This document shows positions 1-11,240 of a DNA stretch of 64,000 nucleotides, piece by piece; the first letter of the stretch is position 1, and each line of letters opens with the position of its first letter. The notes beneath the pieces are model-generated. The model made no database searches. It had not been told where the DNA came from and saw only the letters and a list, made by a program, of their open reading frames with translations. The translations under genes were made by a program, and so were the position numbers. The stretch comes from Phaseolus vulgaris (Eukaryota > Streptophyta > Magnoliopsida > Fabales > Fabaceae), in contig NC_023750.2 of the NCBI RefSeq assembly GCF_000499845.2, positions 29,522,369 to 29,586,368 of the forward strand, given 5' to 3'.

Positions 1-82
1 TACCAGTAGCTCACATTCCTTCGTCTGCCCAATTATATCTTCCCCTGATGTTGTAGGAGCCGCACAACTCCCCTTTGTGCTC

Positions 83-155
83 TTGGGAGTGGGACTAACA
101 AGGGGTTGAATCGACTCAACACAAAGTCTAATTTGGGAGTGGGACTAACAAGGGG
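83..155. repeat. 23-bp direct duplication, 50-bp spacing
   Basis: TTGGGAGTGGGACTAACAAG followed by GGG occurs at 83-105 and again at 133-155, inside the 3' coding remnant of the CACTA element. It is probably a small tandem duplication that also disturbs the reading frame. Confidence 0.8.
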
Positions 156-282
156 ACGATAGAAACTCTTGTCGCAACTCTAGCCGCATCCGATTAGTCT
201 CTTTTCTCATCTCCTCCATTAATTCTTCACATATCTTAGTCTTCATTTCTGCTTTGCTCTCTTTGGGGGAGGAGGATGAGTG

Positions 283-1324
283 TCATTGTGAAACTCCAAA
301 ATACAGTTTAATTCCAACCCCTTGTCCAGCTGCACGAACATGACCACAGTGCTCAGGTCGTCCAATTGCTTCAACCAGGATATCGTGACGATCTTTAAGA
401 ACAAAATTACCTTGGGATTCCAAGGAATCTTGCAAGAGACAAAAATCATATCAGTTTTTAATATAATTAATGCTTTAAAATAAATGAAAAAAGTCTAAAA
501 ATAACTTACAATTTTTTCGATGATAACCCCTAATTGCTTAGAACTTGGTGCACCCGACTTTTTAATTCGGACCCTCTTCCATTTTACATGGTAAAAAGGT
601 GGTGATGGAGGAGAAGTACCCTTGTTTCCACACTCTCAAACGACGTCCCCTGTCTAGATTGCTCATTTTCCACCATCAGTGATTGCTCAAGCTTTCGATA
701 CACCGAACAAGATAGTACGTGTGGGGTAACAATCTCTTGAGCTTTCTTCCGACGATCCTGTCATAATTGAAATGAACAAACTGAATTAAATAAGATAAAC
801 TTATTAATGTTATATAAATAAAAATAGTTAAGTAACTTCACTTACCATCCAAGCTTCATTTTCACGGCTTTCTTTAAAAGGACGCCATGTCTCTTCATCA
901 ATATATTTGTACTTTAAACATGGACTTTCGCCTTTAAGGTCGCCAAAAATATATCTCGAAGTCAGTCTTGACTTAAAGTGACGAAATTTAAATCCGATGT
1001 TGGATATAATTTTTTATAGAAGCGGTTCTACATCAGGAATTTTAAAATTTGCTTGCAAAATAAGATCACCAAATTAAAATTAATCAATGAATATTAAAAA
1101 ACATTATATGGTAACAATAATAATGTAAAGCTTACTAGAACATCCTCCCAGATCATGTTGTGATCGATCTCTGATACGTCATCCCATGAATTAATCAAAA
1201 TGGAGAGCCTTTCATGAGAAACAACTCCAAGATAGCTATTAAACTCATATGCATTAGGACCAAAGGCCACTCCAGTATTGATGTCAATGCCAACACGTTT
1301 CTTCTCATCAGCAACACGTTTCAA
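283..1324 (-). pseudogene. CACTA second protein (plant Ptta/En/Spm transposase-like), broken exons
   Basis: Exon-like blocks on the minus strand match the uncharacterised second protein of legume CACTA elements. Block one (1324 to about 1136) contains NMIWEDVL before a GTAAGC donor. Block two (about 1045-845) contains GDLKGESPCLKYKYIDEETW and ends at GTAAG. Block three (about 765-503) contains IVTPHVLSCSVYRKLEQS. Block four (428-283) reads GRPEHCGHVRAAGQGVGIKL in a frame that stops at 283-285. Coding-like sequence in other frames continues to the window edge (EELMEEMRKETNRM at about 180-222), so at least one frameshift is present. A TAA also interrupts block two. The family assignment rests on remembered motif similarity. 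Confidence 0.65.
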
Positions 1325-1509
1325 TGTGACACGTTTCTTCCTCTGTTGCCTTGTCCGGATCGGGATCTGATTGGAGTCTGATCGTCATCCATATATGTGT
1401 TAAAAAAATTAGGTAACAAACATAAGTTAATCTTCATCGAATTAAAATCATATAAAAAAATACATAAAATTCTAAATGCGTATTTACGGGTTGCATGTGG
1501 GTTGAATGT

Positions 1510-2082
1510 TCATATGTAAATTCCTTCATTGTGGTCTTTACGAGTTGCATGTACATCATAAAGTACATCTTCATCTTTATTAATTATCATTGGTGTGAAT
1601 GAACGGGGGTCACCATTTTCAATATCATTTATGGCCTCCCCTTGTTTTTTCCTGTGTAAAACGACATACCAATGTTCTGACGTAGGATCTTTCACGTAGA
1701 AAACCTGAGATGCTTGTTGAACCATTATAAATGACTCATCTTGATACCCTATCTTTCGAAAGTCCACTAGTGTGATTCCTGATTCATCAATTTTAACCCC
1801 ACTTTTATTGTCAACCCATTTACACTTGAAAACTGGAACGGAAAACTTAGTGTAGTCAACCTCCCATATCTCTTCTATAAACCCATAGTATGTCATTGAT
1901 CCAAGTACTGGATTTGTATCTTTCGAAGTCGAAAACTGCATTGACTCGACTTCAAGAGTAATATCAAAATTTTGAACTGTACTATTTTCATCCATAGACT
2001 TCGTGTAAAATATACAATTATTCACTTCATACGCTTTACATGAAATGACATCAAACTTCAATCCACCAACCAACCAGGTCAA
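1510..2082 (-). pseudogene. TNP2 C-terminal part, DUF4216-like domain
   Basis: A 190-residue open frame on the minus strand. It carries the pattern I associate with DUF4216 of TNP2-type transposases: SMTYYGFIEEIWEVDY, then FKCKWVDNKSGVK, then TLVDFRKIGYQDESFIMVQQ, then QVFYVKDPTSEHWYVVL. In intact elements this domain follows DUF4218 in the same polypeptide. Here a stop codon at 2098-2100 separates the two, so the frame is probably a disabled continuation of the transposase just upstream. The domain has no known catalytic role that I can state. Confidence 0.7.
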
Positions 2083-2097
2083 GGTCTCTAATGTCGT

Positions 2098-3860
2098 TTA
2101 ATCCTTTAACACCACATCTTTAAACCAAGGCATTAAAGTTCTATTATGTTCCATCAAGATCCATTTCTCTGCTTGTCTTGGGTTATTTGCCTTCACAATG
2201 GCTTTATGAGCTTCTATGTAAGGTATAACTTCATCTGTGTTATTCAATATATACAAATGTGTTTGCAAGACTTCTGATCGATATTTGCTTACAATATTCA
2301 CCCCACGTAAACATTTACTTGTAGAGCGCCTGTAGTGCCATGAATTAGCTGGAAGACCTATTGGATTTGCTTTTGACATGTACTCTGAACAAAATTCAAT
2401 ACTTTCTTCAACTATGTACATTTCAATCATTGAAGCTTCTGGACGATAATGATTTTTCACATAACCTTTCAAAATTTTCATATACCGATACATCCATCTT
2501 AAGTACATTGGTCTACATAATATAACCTCTCTTACCAGATGCACCACTAGATGAACCATGATGTCAAAAAGAGATGGAGGAAAAAACATCTTCAATTCAC
2601 ACAAGATAACAACAATTTCATTTTGAAGTTCATCTAGTTTTGATGGATCAACGACTTTACAACAGATGGAAGAGAAGAATAAGCACAAACGGGTTGTGGT
2701 ATGTCTAACATTTTTTGGAAAGATCCCACAAATAGTTATCGGCAACAACTGTTGCATCATGATGTGGCAATAATGAGACTTCAACCCAATTAACTTCAAA
2801 TCTTGCATTGACACCAAGCTCTTCACATTTGAGGAATGTCCTTGTGGCACTTTCACACCCTTTAGACATTGACAAAAACTAATTTTTTCATCTTTTGACA
2901 TGGTGTAATAGGCTGTGGGAAAATATGTACGCTTACCCATTTCTATGGGTGTCAACTCGCCTCGTATGTTCATCTCAATCAAATCTAAACGAGCATTAGA
3001 CCACCCTTTGTCTTCCCGTTAATGTTAAGTAGTGTACCAATTAGGCTATCACACACATTCTTCTCAACATGCATTAAATCTATGCAATGTTTGACTTCTA
3101 ACCTCGACCAGTACGAAAGATCAAAGAAGATTGATTTTTTCTTCCAAATGTTTGTCGCACTTTTTTTCTTTACTTACCGAAGGTGTGGTCTATGTTTACC
3201 TTTTCGTAAACCTCAACACCAGTTAATGGAGTTAGTGACCACTAGTCTCTTGGTTACCATTAAAGGTTTTTTTCAACCTCCGGTAAAGATGATGAGTTCT
3301 AAGAAACCTCCGATGCCGAAGATATACTATCTTCCTTCCATGTTTCAATTGTTGAGAAGCAGTGTCTTCTTCGCATATTGAACATGCTTCATGACCCTCA
3401 ACACTATAACTTGATAAGTTACCATATGTCGGAAAGTCATTGATGGTGCAAAATAACATGGCATGAAGCTTAAAAGTTTCATTAGCAAATTCGTCAAATA
3501 CTTCAACACCCTGGTCCCACATTAACCTCAAATCTTCAATTAGGGGACTTAGATAAACATCTATGTCATTCCCTGGATGTTTCAAACCGGATATGATCAT
3601 AGACAACATCATGTATTTTCGCTTCATGCACAATCCAGGAGGTAAGTTGTAAATAACTAGTAAAACAGGCCATGAACTGTGATTTGTACTCATATTACCA
3701 AACAAATTCATTCTGTTTGTAGCTAAACCAAGTCAGATATTTTTTTATTCTTTACCAAACTATGGAAACTCATAATCAAATTTCTTCCACTGAATAAAAT
3801 CACCTGGATGTCGGTACATGTCATCACATTTCCTCTCATCTGCATTGATGGCATTCTCAT
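2098..3860 (-). pseudogene. TNP2-like CACTA transposase, Transposase_21 core plus DUF4218, frameshifted
   Basis: The minus strand encodes the middle of a TNP2 transposase. The part nearest the 5' side (about 3860-3720) reads DDMYRHPGDFIQWKKFDYEF. The frame at 3711-3232 continues with MSTNHSSWPVLLVIYNLPPG and a CSICEED cysteine motif, typical of Transposase_21. About 3231-2983 contains HCIDLMHVEKNVCDSLIGTL in another frame. The frame at 2982-2098 is DUF4218-like (LCELKMFFPPSLFDIMVHL, RPEASMIEMYIVEESIEFC). At least two frame changes and stops interrupt it. The N-terminal third expected for the family is absent, replaced by gypsy sequence at 3876. The protein would normally bind the element ends and catalyse excision; this copy cannot make it intact. 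Confidence 0.8.
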
Positions 3861-3875
3861 GGAGCTCTTCTTGAA

Positions 3876-4830
3876 TGTTGTGAAAAATGGTGCGGAAGCT
3901 ATGGATTGAGATGTGCAAGATCCTCCTAGGAGTTATGGTGATCTTGAAGGTGCATGATGAGTATGGAAGAAGGGAGGTTCGGCCAGCCCTATGGTAGGTG
4001 ATGAAGATGAAGATTAGGTCCTAGAAACTAGGCAAAAGCAATGTATGGCACAATGTTGGCAGCATAACATTACTCTCATTAATCTTCCAAATACAAGTGA
4101 TGGGCTTCTCCTTTTATAGGCTAAGGAGGCAGTAAATCCTAAGCTAAGAGAAGATGAAATGCTTCCTAAATGAAATGGAAATTACTCCACATGGAGCACA
4201 TGGGCACATGGCCGGCCATGTGAGGCAAAGTTCTAGAATGTGCACAAAATCTAGGGTAAATCACATATAAGACAAGTTTATGCTTTCTAACACTACACTA
4301 ACTACTAAGCCACCCCTAATGGGCCTCCATGTAGCATGTATAAGTTCTTCTCCCTCCAATCCGTTGCTTGACCCATTTGTGCGTGAAGGTGCTTGGTCAT
4401 GGACCTAGTGATAGGTCCTAGACGGTCTAGGCTTCCTCCTAGACGCTCCTTTTGTAGCCGTCCCTCATCTTGTGTTAGACGCTCCCCACATGGGTCTAGA
4501 CGGTCTAGACTTGGAACTTGGCTTTCATAGTGTGGTGAGCTTGGCCCTCCTCCATCATCCCCTCCCCCTTGGAAAGGATTTGTCCTTAAATCCAGCTCGT
4601 CCTCATCGTCATTGGTACCTACAAATGGAGAAATATCAATTACATTAAAAGTGTCATGTACTCCATATTCAAGAGGTAGGTCCAATTTGTATGCATTGTT
4701 ATTGACTCGCTTGAGGACTTGAAAGGGTCCATCACCTCCGGGACTTAGTTTGGACTTCCTTTGAGTTGGAAATCGATCTTTGCAAAGGTGAAGCCAAACT
4801 AAGTCTCCTTCCTCAAAAATTCGTATGTAA
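3876..4830 (-). mobile_element. Ty3/gypsy 3' fragment (end of pol plus 3' LTR) inside the CACTA element
   Basis: On the minus strand the end of an integrase C-terminal region (4830-4305) is followed by an LTR-like segment at 4292-3876 that starts TGTTAGAAAGC and ends CACAACA, so it has TG/CA ends and 4-bp inverted tips. The promoter-like TATA is CCTATAAAAGGAG at about 4109-4121. No 5' LTR, gag or reverse transcriptase is present. The 5' break at about 4830 abuts CACTA subterminal repeats directly and has no target duplication, so this is either a truncated insertion with deletion or sequence captured by the CACTA element. Confidence 0.7.
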
Positions 4831-4883
4831 TGTCTATTTACATACTGAATTAAATTTGTATGTAAATATCCGTCTATAATCAC
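4305..4883 (-). pseudogene. Chimeric ORF: CACTA subterminal sequence fused to gypsy integrase C-terminus
   Basis: This 192-codon open frame is a fusion. About its first 23 residues are read from CACTA subterminal repeats. From EEGDLVWLHLCKDRFPTQ on it is the integrase C-terminal region of a plant Ty3/gypsy polyprotein, including GDGPFQVLKRVNNNAYKLDL and GVHDTFNVIDISPFV, followed by an acidic tail and the normal pol stop just before the LTR. In intact elements this region helps integrase bind DNA. Here the catalytic core, reverse transcriptase and RNase H are all missing, so no integrase function is expected. Confidence 0.75.
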
Positions 4884-5103
4884 TTTTGGTTTACTTATGG
4901 AAAAATCCGTATGTATTCACTTTTATTCTTATATACGGAAAAATCCATATGTAATCATTTTTATTCGGAAAAATCCGTATGTAATGTCTATTTACATACT
5001 GAATTAAATTTGTATGTAAATATCCGTATGTAATGTTCACTTTACATACAGATTTGGATCTGTATGTAATAATCGGTATGTAAATGGACAATTTCTCTTA
5101 GTG
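4831..5103 (-). repeat. CACTA terminal and subterminal repeats
   Basis: The segment ends in the CACTAAGAG terminus at 5103 and is packed with TACATAC/GTATGTA motifs in both orientations. A block of about 45 bp (ATGTCTATTTACATACTGAA onwards) occurs twice, at about 4829-4875 and 4981-5027. Dense short subterminal motifs of this kind are the transposase-binding sites of CACTA elements. Confidence 0.75.
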
Positions 5104-5674
5104 TTTTAATTAAAAAACCACAACAATTCAATTTCATTCAAATGCCAACATACAACAACCATATAGATTACACATGGATCCATACATTAAGGATATTCAA
5201 CAAATGAAATATCAACTGACACTTTTCGGAAGACTTGTATTAAGTGTGTCATAACAAAGACTAACATCTGATCCAATCCAAGATTTAGATTAACAAACAA
5301 ACTCAAAGTAATTGATTAAGGTAAGTTTAATGCAACCTAAGTTACACATCTACACATGTCACAAGTGCAGAACTATCCCTCAACTTCTCACCATCTAATA
5401 TCTTAGTCTATGTAACTTACACCATTAGTGAAACAAGGAGATCTCCATTATAACACAGGTATCTTACTTAATACACAACTCAAACAGTGGTTTCTTATAT
5501 AATCCCAAATTTGTGATACAATATAACTCCTTTAAGAAAAACCACAAATCAATTAAATATACAAATCGATATTCATTTTGCATTTATAAAAACATTCACA
5601 TTCAATTCATTAAAGAAATTAGAAGAAGAAGAAAAATTTGCTTGAGTGAATCGAATATGATTATTGAAAAGAAA
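5104..5674. other. AT-rich spacer, no gene seen
   Basis: No convincing coding sequence, RNA gene or repeat structure was recognised between the CACTA terminus and the LINE remnant. Confidence 0.6.
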
Positions 5675-7660
5675 ATGTAGAATATGGCTAGCCCTATAGG
5701 TTATTCTATCCCTTCCCATGTTTTATATGCATATGACATATATTTTTTTATAGGGAAGATATTAAAATTGTCAAGAACCCGAAGCACTTCTTGGATCAAT
5801 ATGACCCTTTTTCTGGTCAGTTTGTGAATCATAATAAAAGTAACTTCTATACTACTGCCCCTTCTATTGGTTTTAATAGGAAAATTAATAAGATTATCAA
5901 CTGCAATCAAGGCACTTTGCCCCTTAACTACTTGGGAAAAGGTTCCTATTTTTGCTAGTATGCCTAAAGCTAGATTTCTTCAACCCTGACGGATAAGGTG
6001 AAACTTGAGCTTAGGTAAATCTCTGAGTATGATGGGAAGGATTCAGTTATTCAACACCGTTGTCACTGGTGTCCTCTCTTACAATTTTAATTTTTATAAA
6101 TGGTCGTCTTCTCTGCTTAAGCAAATCAATAAATGGATTAGAAACTTTATCTGGACAGGGGATATCATGATGAAAGGCTCTACCATGTTCAACTAGAATA
6201 AGTTGTTCTCACCTATTGCTTATAATGGGCTTAATGTCATCAATTTACAAACTGAGAATGATGCTTATCTTATGAAATTTTCTTGGCATTTTGATTATAG
6301 CAACAAACCTTGGACCTTTCTCTTAAAAGCAAGGTTTTTTTAGCTCTAAATATAAAAAAATGTATCCTCATAAATCTTCTTTTATCTGGTTTGGTATAAA
6401 GAAATTTTATGATTTGGTTCTTGAACACACTTACTGGACGATTAGGAAAGGTACGAGTATTAATTTTTGGAATGATTTATGGTGCTTTCCAGACTAGCTA
6501 CTTGTTTATTTTTGTAGGTATACCTTACAGGGAGAGGGTCAATTTGATCTCTAATGTCTCTCAAGTTTTGGAATGGTAATTCTTGGCATGAATTTGTTTC
6601 TCTTCTCCCTTTTGCACGTCTTTTTAAAGACCTGATCATTCTTCAAGATGACGATGTGCCTAACTGGACTTTAGAGGAGAATGGTCGTTTTTCCCTGAAA
6701 TCTGCTCACAACTTCCTCGCTAAGCCAGGTAACTCTTGTAATTGGGGTAAGTTAATTTGGTGTCCTTATATTCCCCATGCTAGATCCCTAGTGCTTTCAA
6801 AAATTCTTCATTGGAGGCTTTCCACTGATAAAACTATTCAGAGTAGAGGCATTTATATCTGCTCCATGTGCTCCTTGTGTGAAAAGCACGAGGAATCTGT
6901 TCAACACCTCTTCTTTGAGTGTCCTACTACCACATACATTTGGATTTGGCTTCAATAGATATTTCCTACTGCTATTTTTTCTTCAGTGGATGATCTTATT
7001 GTGTTTATCAAATCTGAGGGCAGTCCTTTGGTTAAATTCATTTATTTGGTTGTTGTCACGTCCATCATCTAGATCATATGGAGGATGAGACACCATGCTC
7101 GTTTAAGAAGAATATTCATATCTTTGGCCATTGATTTGATCAAAGATTATATTAGGATTGTAGGTAATATCTCCAATAAAACTATGAGGAATGAAATTTA
7201 TGATTTTTCTGTCCTTGAAGTTTTTGGTATCAGTATACAAAGTAGAAAATCTCTTAATTTCATGTAAGTGGTTTGGGGATTTCCTTCTCCCAATAGGTTT
7301 AAGGTTAATCCAGATGGGACTTTTAGGGATTCCTCTAGTAGTGCTACTTGTGATGTGATTTGTAGAGGTTGTATGGGCAAGTATATTGGTGGTTTTTCTA
7401 CGTATCTTGGGGAGTCTTCTTTATATGATGAGTTCATGGGTGTCATCCTTACTATTGAAGAGGCCAGTAAAAGAAATTATAATACTTTATGGCTTGAGAA
7501 TGTTTCGTTTATGGTTTGTATTGCTTTTCATGATAGTAAGTTGGTGTCTTGATCTCTCAGAAACGGGTGGAGGAAATGACTTTGGTTTTGTCAAAAAATC
7601 ACTTTTAAAGTTTCTCATATTTTCATATAAGGAAATCATTGTGAGACAAGTTAGCTAGCT
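5675..7660 (+). pseudogene. LINE ORF2 remnant: RT end, zf-RVT, RNase H
   Basis: The RT active-site box survives as LYAYDI at about 5720-5739, where YADD would be expected, so one catalytic Asp is replaced by Tyr. The thumb region is the frame at 6005-6196 (MMGRIQLFNTVVTGVLSYNF, NKWIRNFIWTGDI). The zf-RVT segment is the frame at 6554-6958, with CSLCEKHEESVQHLFFECP. The RNase H-like domain (RVT_3 type) lies at about 7268-7552: FKVNPDGTFRDSS keeps the first Asp and YDEFMGVILTIEE keeps the Glu, but LENVSF has Val where the family has Asp. The pieces are in different frames. Confidence 0.75.
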
Positions 7661-7960
7661 TATGTTCTATTCATCAACAAGATTGGGTTTGGCATAACAA
7701 TTTGCCTCCTAGTATGATTTTAGAGTTTTTTCAAAATAGGTGTAAAAACCTATGTTTTGTTTGGTTTAATTTTGTGTTGTTTTCTTATGTATGAGTTTTG
7801 TCCTAGTCCCACCATACTTGCTTGTATTCTCTTTTATTTTTTAAATATTATTTTTCTCTTCATGTGATGGAAGATGATTGTTAAAATTTGGGGTGTCAGT
7901 CTAGCTAAGATGTCAATTTCCATAGTGATGCCTAACATAAAATTTTTACATAAAAAATTC
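5675..7960 (+). mobile_element. LINE copy A (L1-type with RNase H), 5'-truncated and degenerate
   Basis: The plus strand carries the C-terminal half of an L1-type ORF2: the end of reverse transcriptase, a zf-RVT region, an RNase H-like domain and a 3' tail ending near 7960 (GATGCCTAACATAAAATTTT). The same 3' tail recurs in copies B (14578-16906) and C (10385-11240), which supports one family. Many stops and frame changes show it is dead. Confidence 0.75.
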
Positions 7961-8768
7961 TTCACTTGAACGAAAATCTAGCTGAGAGTAGAGGTTGGGT
8001 TGTAAGGTTGATTTTCAAATCTATTTTCAATTAAGCGAAAAATGCATCGCTTGAGCTAAAGTAGTATAGAGAAAAAACATGAATTTCTGTTCTATTTTTG
8101 TTTTAGTGAGAATCCTCTGCTTGAGCAAAAATGTAAGAAAATCAACCTCATGCAACAAAACTAAATCTATTTTCAAAGATTTTATTCAAAACAAGTTTAA
8201 CAATACAACTTTTAAACAATTCAAAAAGATCGGTTAGGAATCATCTCCAACTTCTCAACTACTAGGTGTAATTAGATTCTAAAAGAAATAAGAATTTTGA
8301 AAGAGATGTTAAAGGGAGAGACAAAATTATTTAGAGAGTGAGGTGATAAATGAAAGGTGCAATGACCGAGGTGGCATTACATTTATACACACTTAGTGGA
8401 TAAGATTTGTTCCTAATTAAAATGAGTTTTCTAGACCTAATTCTCTAAAAAATTTCTAAATATAAAAGTATAAAAATATTATGAATTAAATTCTTAAATG
8501 GAATAAAAAAAAGTAATAACTATAGTTAAAAACAAAATTACACCACCCATAAAATACTAATTTACAAGAAATTAATAAAAAAAAAAAAACACAAATGATA
8601 TTTTTATAAATATCTAACGTATTTTCTATATATTAGTTCTTTTTGTAATTAATGTAGAAAGTGAAACTTTGCTACAATTTTTCTCATAACTAATGTAGAA
8701 ATTATATAATGTAATATTCACTTTCTATCTAGGTTACAAGGAGAGTAATAAGAAGTAATTTTCTAAGA
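7961..8768. other. AT-rich spacer, no gene seen
   Basis: Low-complexity AT-rich sequence with no supported feature. Confidence 0.6.
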
Positions 8769-9228
8769 CACTAAAATGTTGCTATAAAAAATAATTAAAT
8801 AGTAATCAAATTTAGAGAGAAAAATAATTAGTCAATATATTAAGTATATTGACTAAATTAGATATTAATTTAGAAACTAAAAAAGTATTAGTATTTAAAG
8901 TGGTTTCTATTATTAATAAAAATTTATAAAATGGTTTCTAAATTTGTATCTAAATTAGCTACCAAGATTTTAGCTACTAATATTTTATATTCTAGATTAG
9001 TCTCTAAAAGACTAATAGAGATTAATTTAGAATATAAAGTAGTTAGTAACTAAAACTTTGGTAATTAATGGTTAGATAACAATTTAGAAACTACTTTATA
9101 ATTAATTTTTATTAATAAATGAAAATTAAATTAGATACTAATAATTTTTTAGTTTATAAAATTAACTTTAATTTAGTCAATATAGTAATTAATTATTTTG
9201 ATTTTATGATTTTCTTATTATTATAGTG
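8769..9228. mobile_element. Palindromic CACTA-like MITE, about 460 bp
   Basis: Begins CACTAAAATG and ends TATTATAGTG, so both tips read CACTA inwards. The interior is an imperfect palindrome in which TTAGCTACCAAGATTTTAGC-type sequence is mirrored by sequence such as CTAAAACTTTGGTAATTA. There is no coding capacity. Related copies lie at 9458-9908, about 14090-14470, 19010-19385, 19405-19745 and about 39040-39372. Confidence 0.55.
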
Positions 9229-9457
9229 TGTGTTTCTCTCCTTAGAGAATTATTACACAAATCTCCTTTATATCAAACTTGCCCATTTTTTTCCATTTGT
9301 GAACCTTATTTCTTTCACCTCCATTGACACCTAATTGTTGCCATTTTTCGCACTAAAAATTTTCCTTACTAATCTAGTCATCTACCCCAACTTCTCTCTT
9401 CCACTCATTATCTTTATCTTTGTATTGCCACTTCTCTTTCATTCTCAAGATTTTTCA

Positions 9458-9908
9458 CACTATAAAATGTTTTACAAAAAAATTATTAAATACAACTTAA
9501 TTTTAGATATCAAAATAATTAGTCATTATATTAACTAAATCAGATATATTTTATAAACTAAAAAATTATTGGTACCTATAGTAGTTTTTATTATTAATAG
9601 AAATTTATAAATTAGTATCCATTCATTATTAGCTACCAAGATTTTAGCTATTAACTACTTTATATGGTAAATTAGTATCTATTAGTATTTTAAAGACTAA
9701 TTAGAATCTAAAATATTAGTAACTAAAACCTTGGTAGGTAATTTAGATACTAATATAGAAATCATTTTATAAATTTGTATTAATAATAGAAATCACTTTA
9801 GATATCAATAATTTTTTATCTCTAAAATAGTGTTTAATTTAGTTAATATAATGACTAATTATTTTTTATCTTTAAATTTGATTATTATTTAATAATTTTA
9901 TTTTAGTG
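9458..9908. mobile_element. Palindromic CACTA-like MITE, about 451 bp
   Basis: Begins CACTATAAAATG and ends ATTTTAGTG. It has the same palindromic interior as the copy at 8769-9228, for example TTAGCTACCAAGATTTTAGC mirrored by GTAACTAAAACCTTGGTAGG. No clear 3-bp target duplication was found by eye. Confidence 0.5.
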
Positions 9909-10384
9909 ATATCTTATATTAAACATAGAAAATAATTAGTGTATAGTGTTAAGATTTAGATCATTATAACACAAACCCCTCTTCCACGCTTCATGAGTCG
10001 TCACTACATCATCTACCGCAATCCATTTTCACTACTTTGAGGTAACTCACTCATTTTATATATTTGTTTTGTATAAAATTGTAGTTGTAGTAGTAATTAT
10101 AATTTTGAGTTAACATTCTGAATGCACATTACTTTCATTACAAACAAAAAGTATAGATTTTAAAATCACTTGATTTGGCAAAAGAATAACATCAAATAGA
10201 GATATGGGTGTTGACTCAAAACTTAAAAATATCACAATTTTGTTTAAAAAAACTCTAAAGTACTATTATTATATTTTTTGATAGTACATTTTTTTGATAA
10301 ATTGTTTTAAAGAATTTTCATACTAAGATCAAAATCACACCTTATCGTTTCATCATATTTACTGCTTTAAAATATATATAGTTT
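9909..10384. other. AT-rich spacer, no gene seen
   Basis: No supported coding or structural feature. Confidence 0.55.
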
Positions 10385-11240
10385 TTTATAAAAATGTTTT
10401 CATGTTAGGCATCACTATATAACTTGACATCTCAGTTAGGCTAACACCTCAAGTAACAACCATCATTTGTCATCACATAAAAAAAAGTATTATTAAAAAA
10501 GAAAAAAGAAGGAAAATACAAAAATATGGGAGACTATGCCAAAACTCATATGTTAACAAAAACGATACATAGGTAGACTATACCTATTCATAAAGAATTC
10601 TAAGAACAAACTAGATGGAAGCCTATTATACCAATGAAAAGATTCTTTATGAATAAATCATAAATTAGTCAACTTATCAGCACACATATTTCCTTCACGA
10701 AAAATATGAGTAACCCTAAACCTGATCTTCCCACAATAATTAAGACAAGTATTCCACCGATTCTGAAGCATCTAAGGAACATTTGTCCTAGCAGTAAACG
10801 CAACACAAACCAAAGCAGAATCACATTCCAACCAGACATTAGTAAGCCCCATCTCTTGAGCTTCCTCCATAGCATGTATAACCCCATAAAACTCAGCAGC
10901 TAGAGCAGTTTGAACTTCAAGGAACGCAGAGAAAACTCCAATAAATTATCCCATACCCCCACGAAAAATACATCCACAAGTAGCAAGACCAGGATATCCC
11001 CTAGCAGCCCCATCAATGTTAATTTTAACCTAACATAGTGAAGGGAACTCTCATCTCATAGGAAAATGACAAAGAACTTTACCAGTACGAGTATTAATAC
11101 CAAAAACCTTGATCACGTTGAAATCCAACATATCATTTTTCATATAAGCTTTAGACAAGTTACCCACCAGATAAGTTAAATATTTAATAATCGAAAATAG
11201 TTTGAGAAACTTCAATCTTATCCTAAAAACAAGCAAATAT
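10385..11240 (-). pseudogene. LINE copy C: RNase H domain and 3' tail, minus strand
   Basis: Read on the minus strand, 11236-11051 matches the linker of the other copies (FNVIKVFGINTRTGKV). About 11040-10650 then encodes an RNase H-like domain with all three expected acidic positions: VKINIDGAARG, ALAAEFYGVIHAMEEAQ and VWLECDSALVCVAFTARTN. Three in-frame stops interrupt it. The 3' tail down to about 10385 contains the family sequence GTGATGCCTAACATG. The copy is strongly 5'-truncated, as is usual for LINEs, and lies in the opposite orientation to copies A and B. Confidence 0.75.

Larger units (their letters stand above)
1..5103 (-). mobile_element. CACTA (En/Spm) DNA transposon, partial, runs off the left edge
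   Basis: Read on the minus strand, the element begins at 5103 with CACTAAGAGAAATTG, a typical CACTA terminus, followed by about 270 bp of subterminal repeats built on TTACATAC. Coding remnants then follow in the order known for plant TNP2 elements: TNP2 transposase core, DUF4218, DUF4216, and a second protein of the plant Ptta/En/Spm type. The other terminus lies outside the window. A piece of a Ty3/gypsy retroelement (3876-4830) sits between the subterminal region and the TNP2 remnant, and the N-terminal part of the transposase is missing there. All coding parts carry stops or frameshifts, so the copy looks non-autonomous. Confidence 0.8.

Noticed and set aside
10706..10903. Plus-strand ORF antisense to LINE copy C
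   Set aside because: The conserved RNase H motifs are on the minus strand in a frame with stops. The plus-strand frame and the minus frame at 10669-10887 are shadows.
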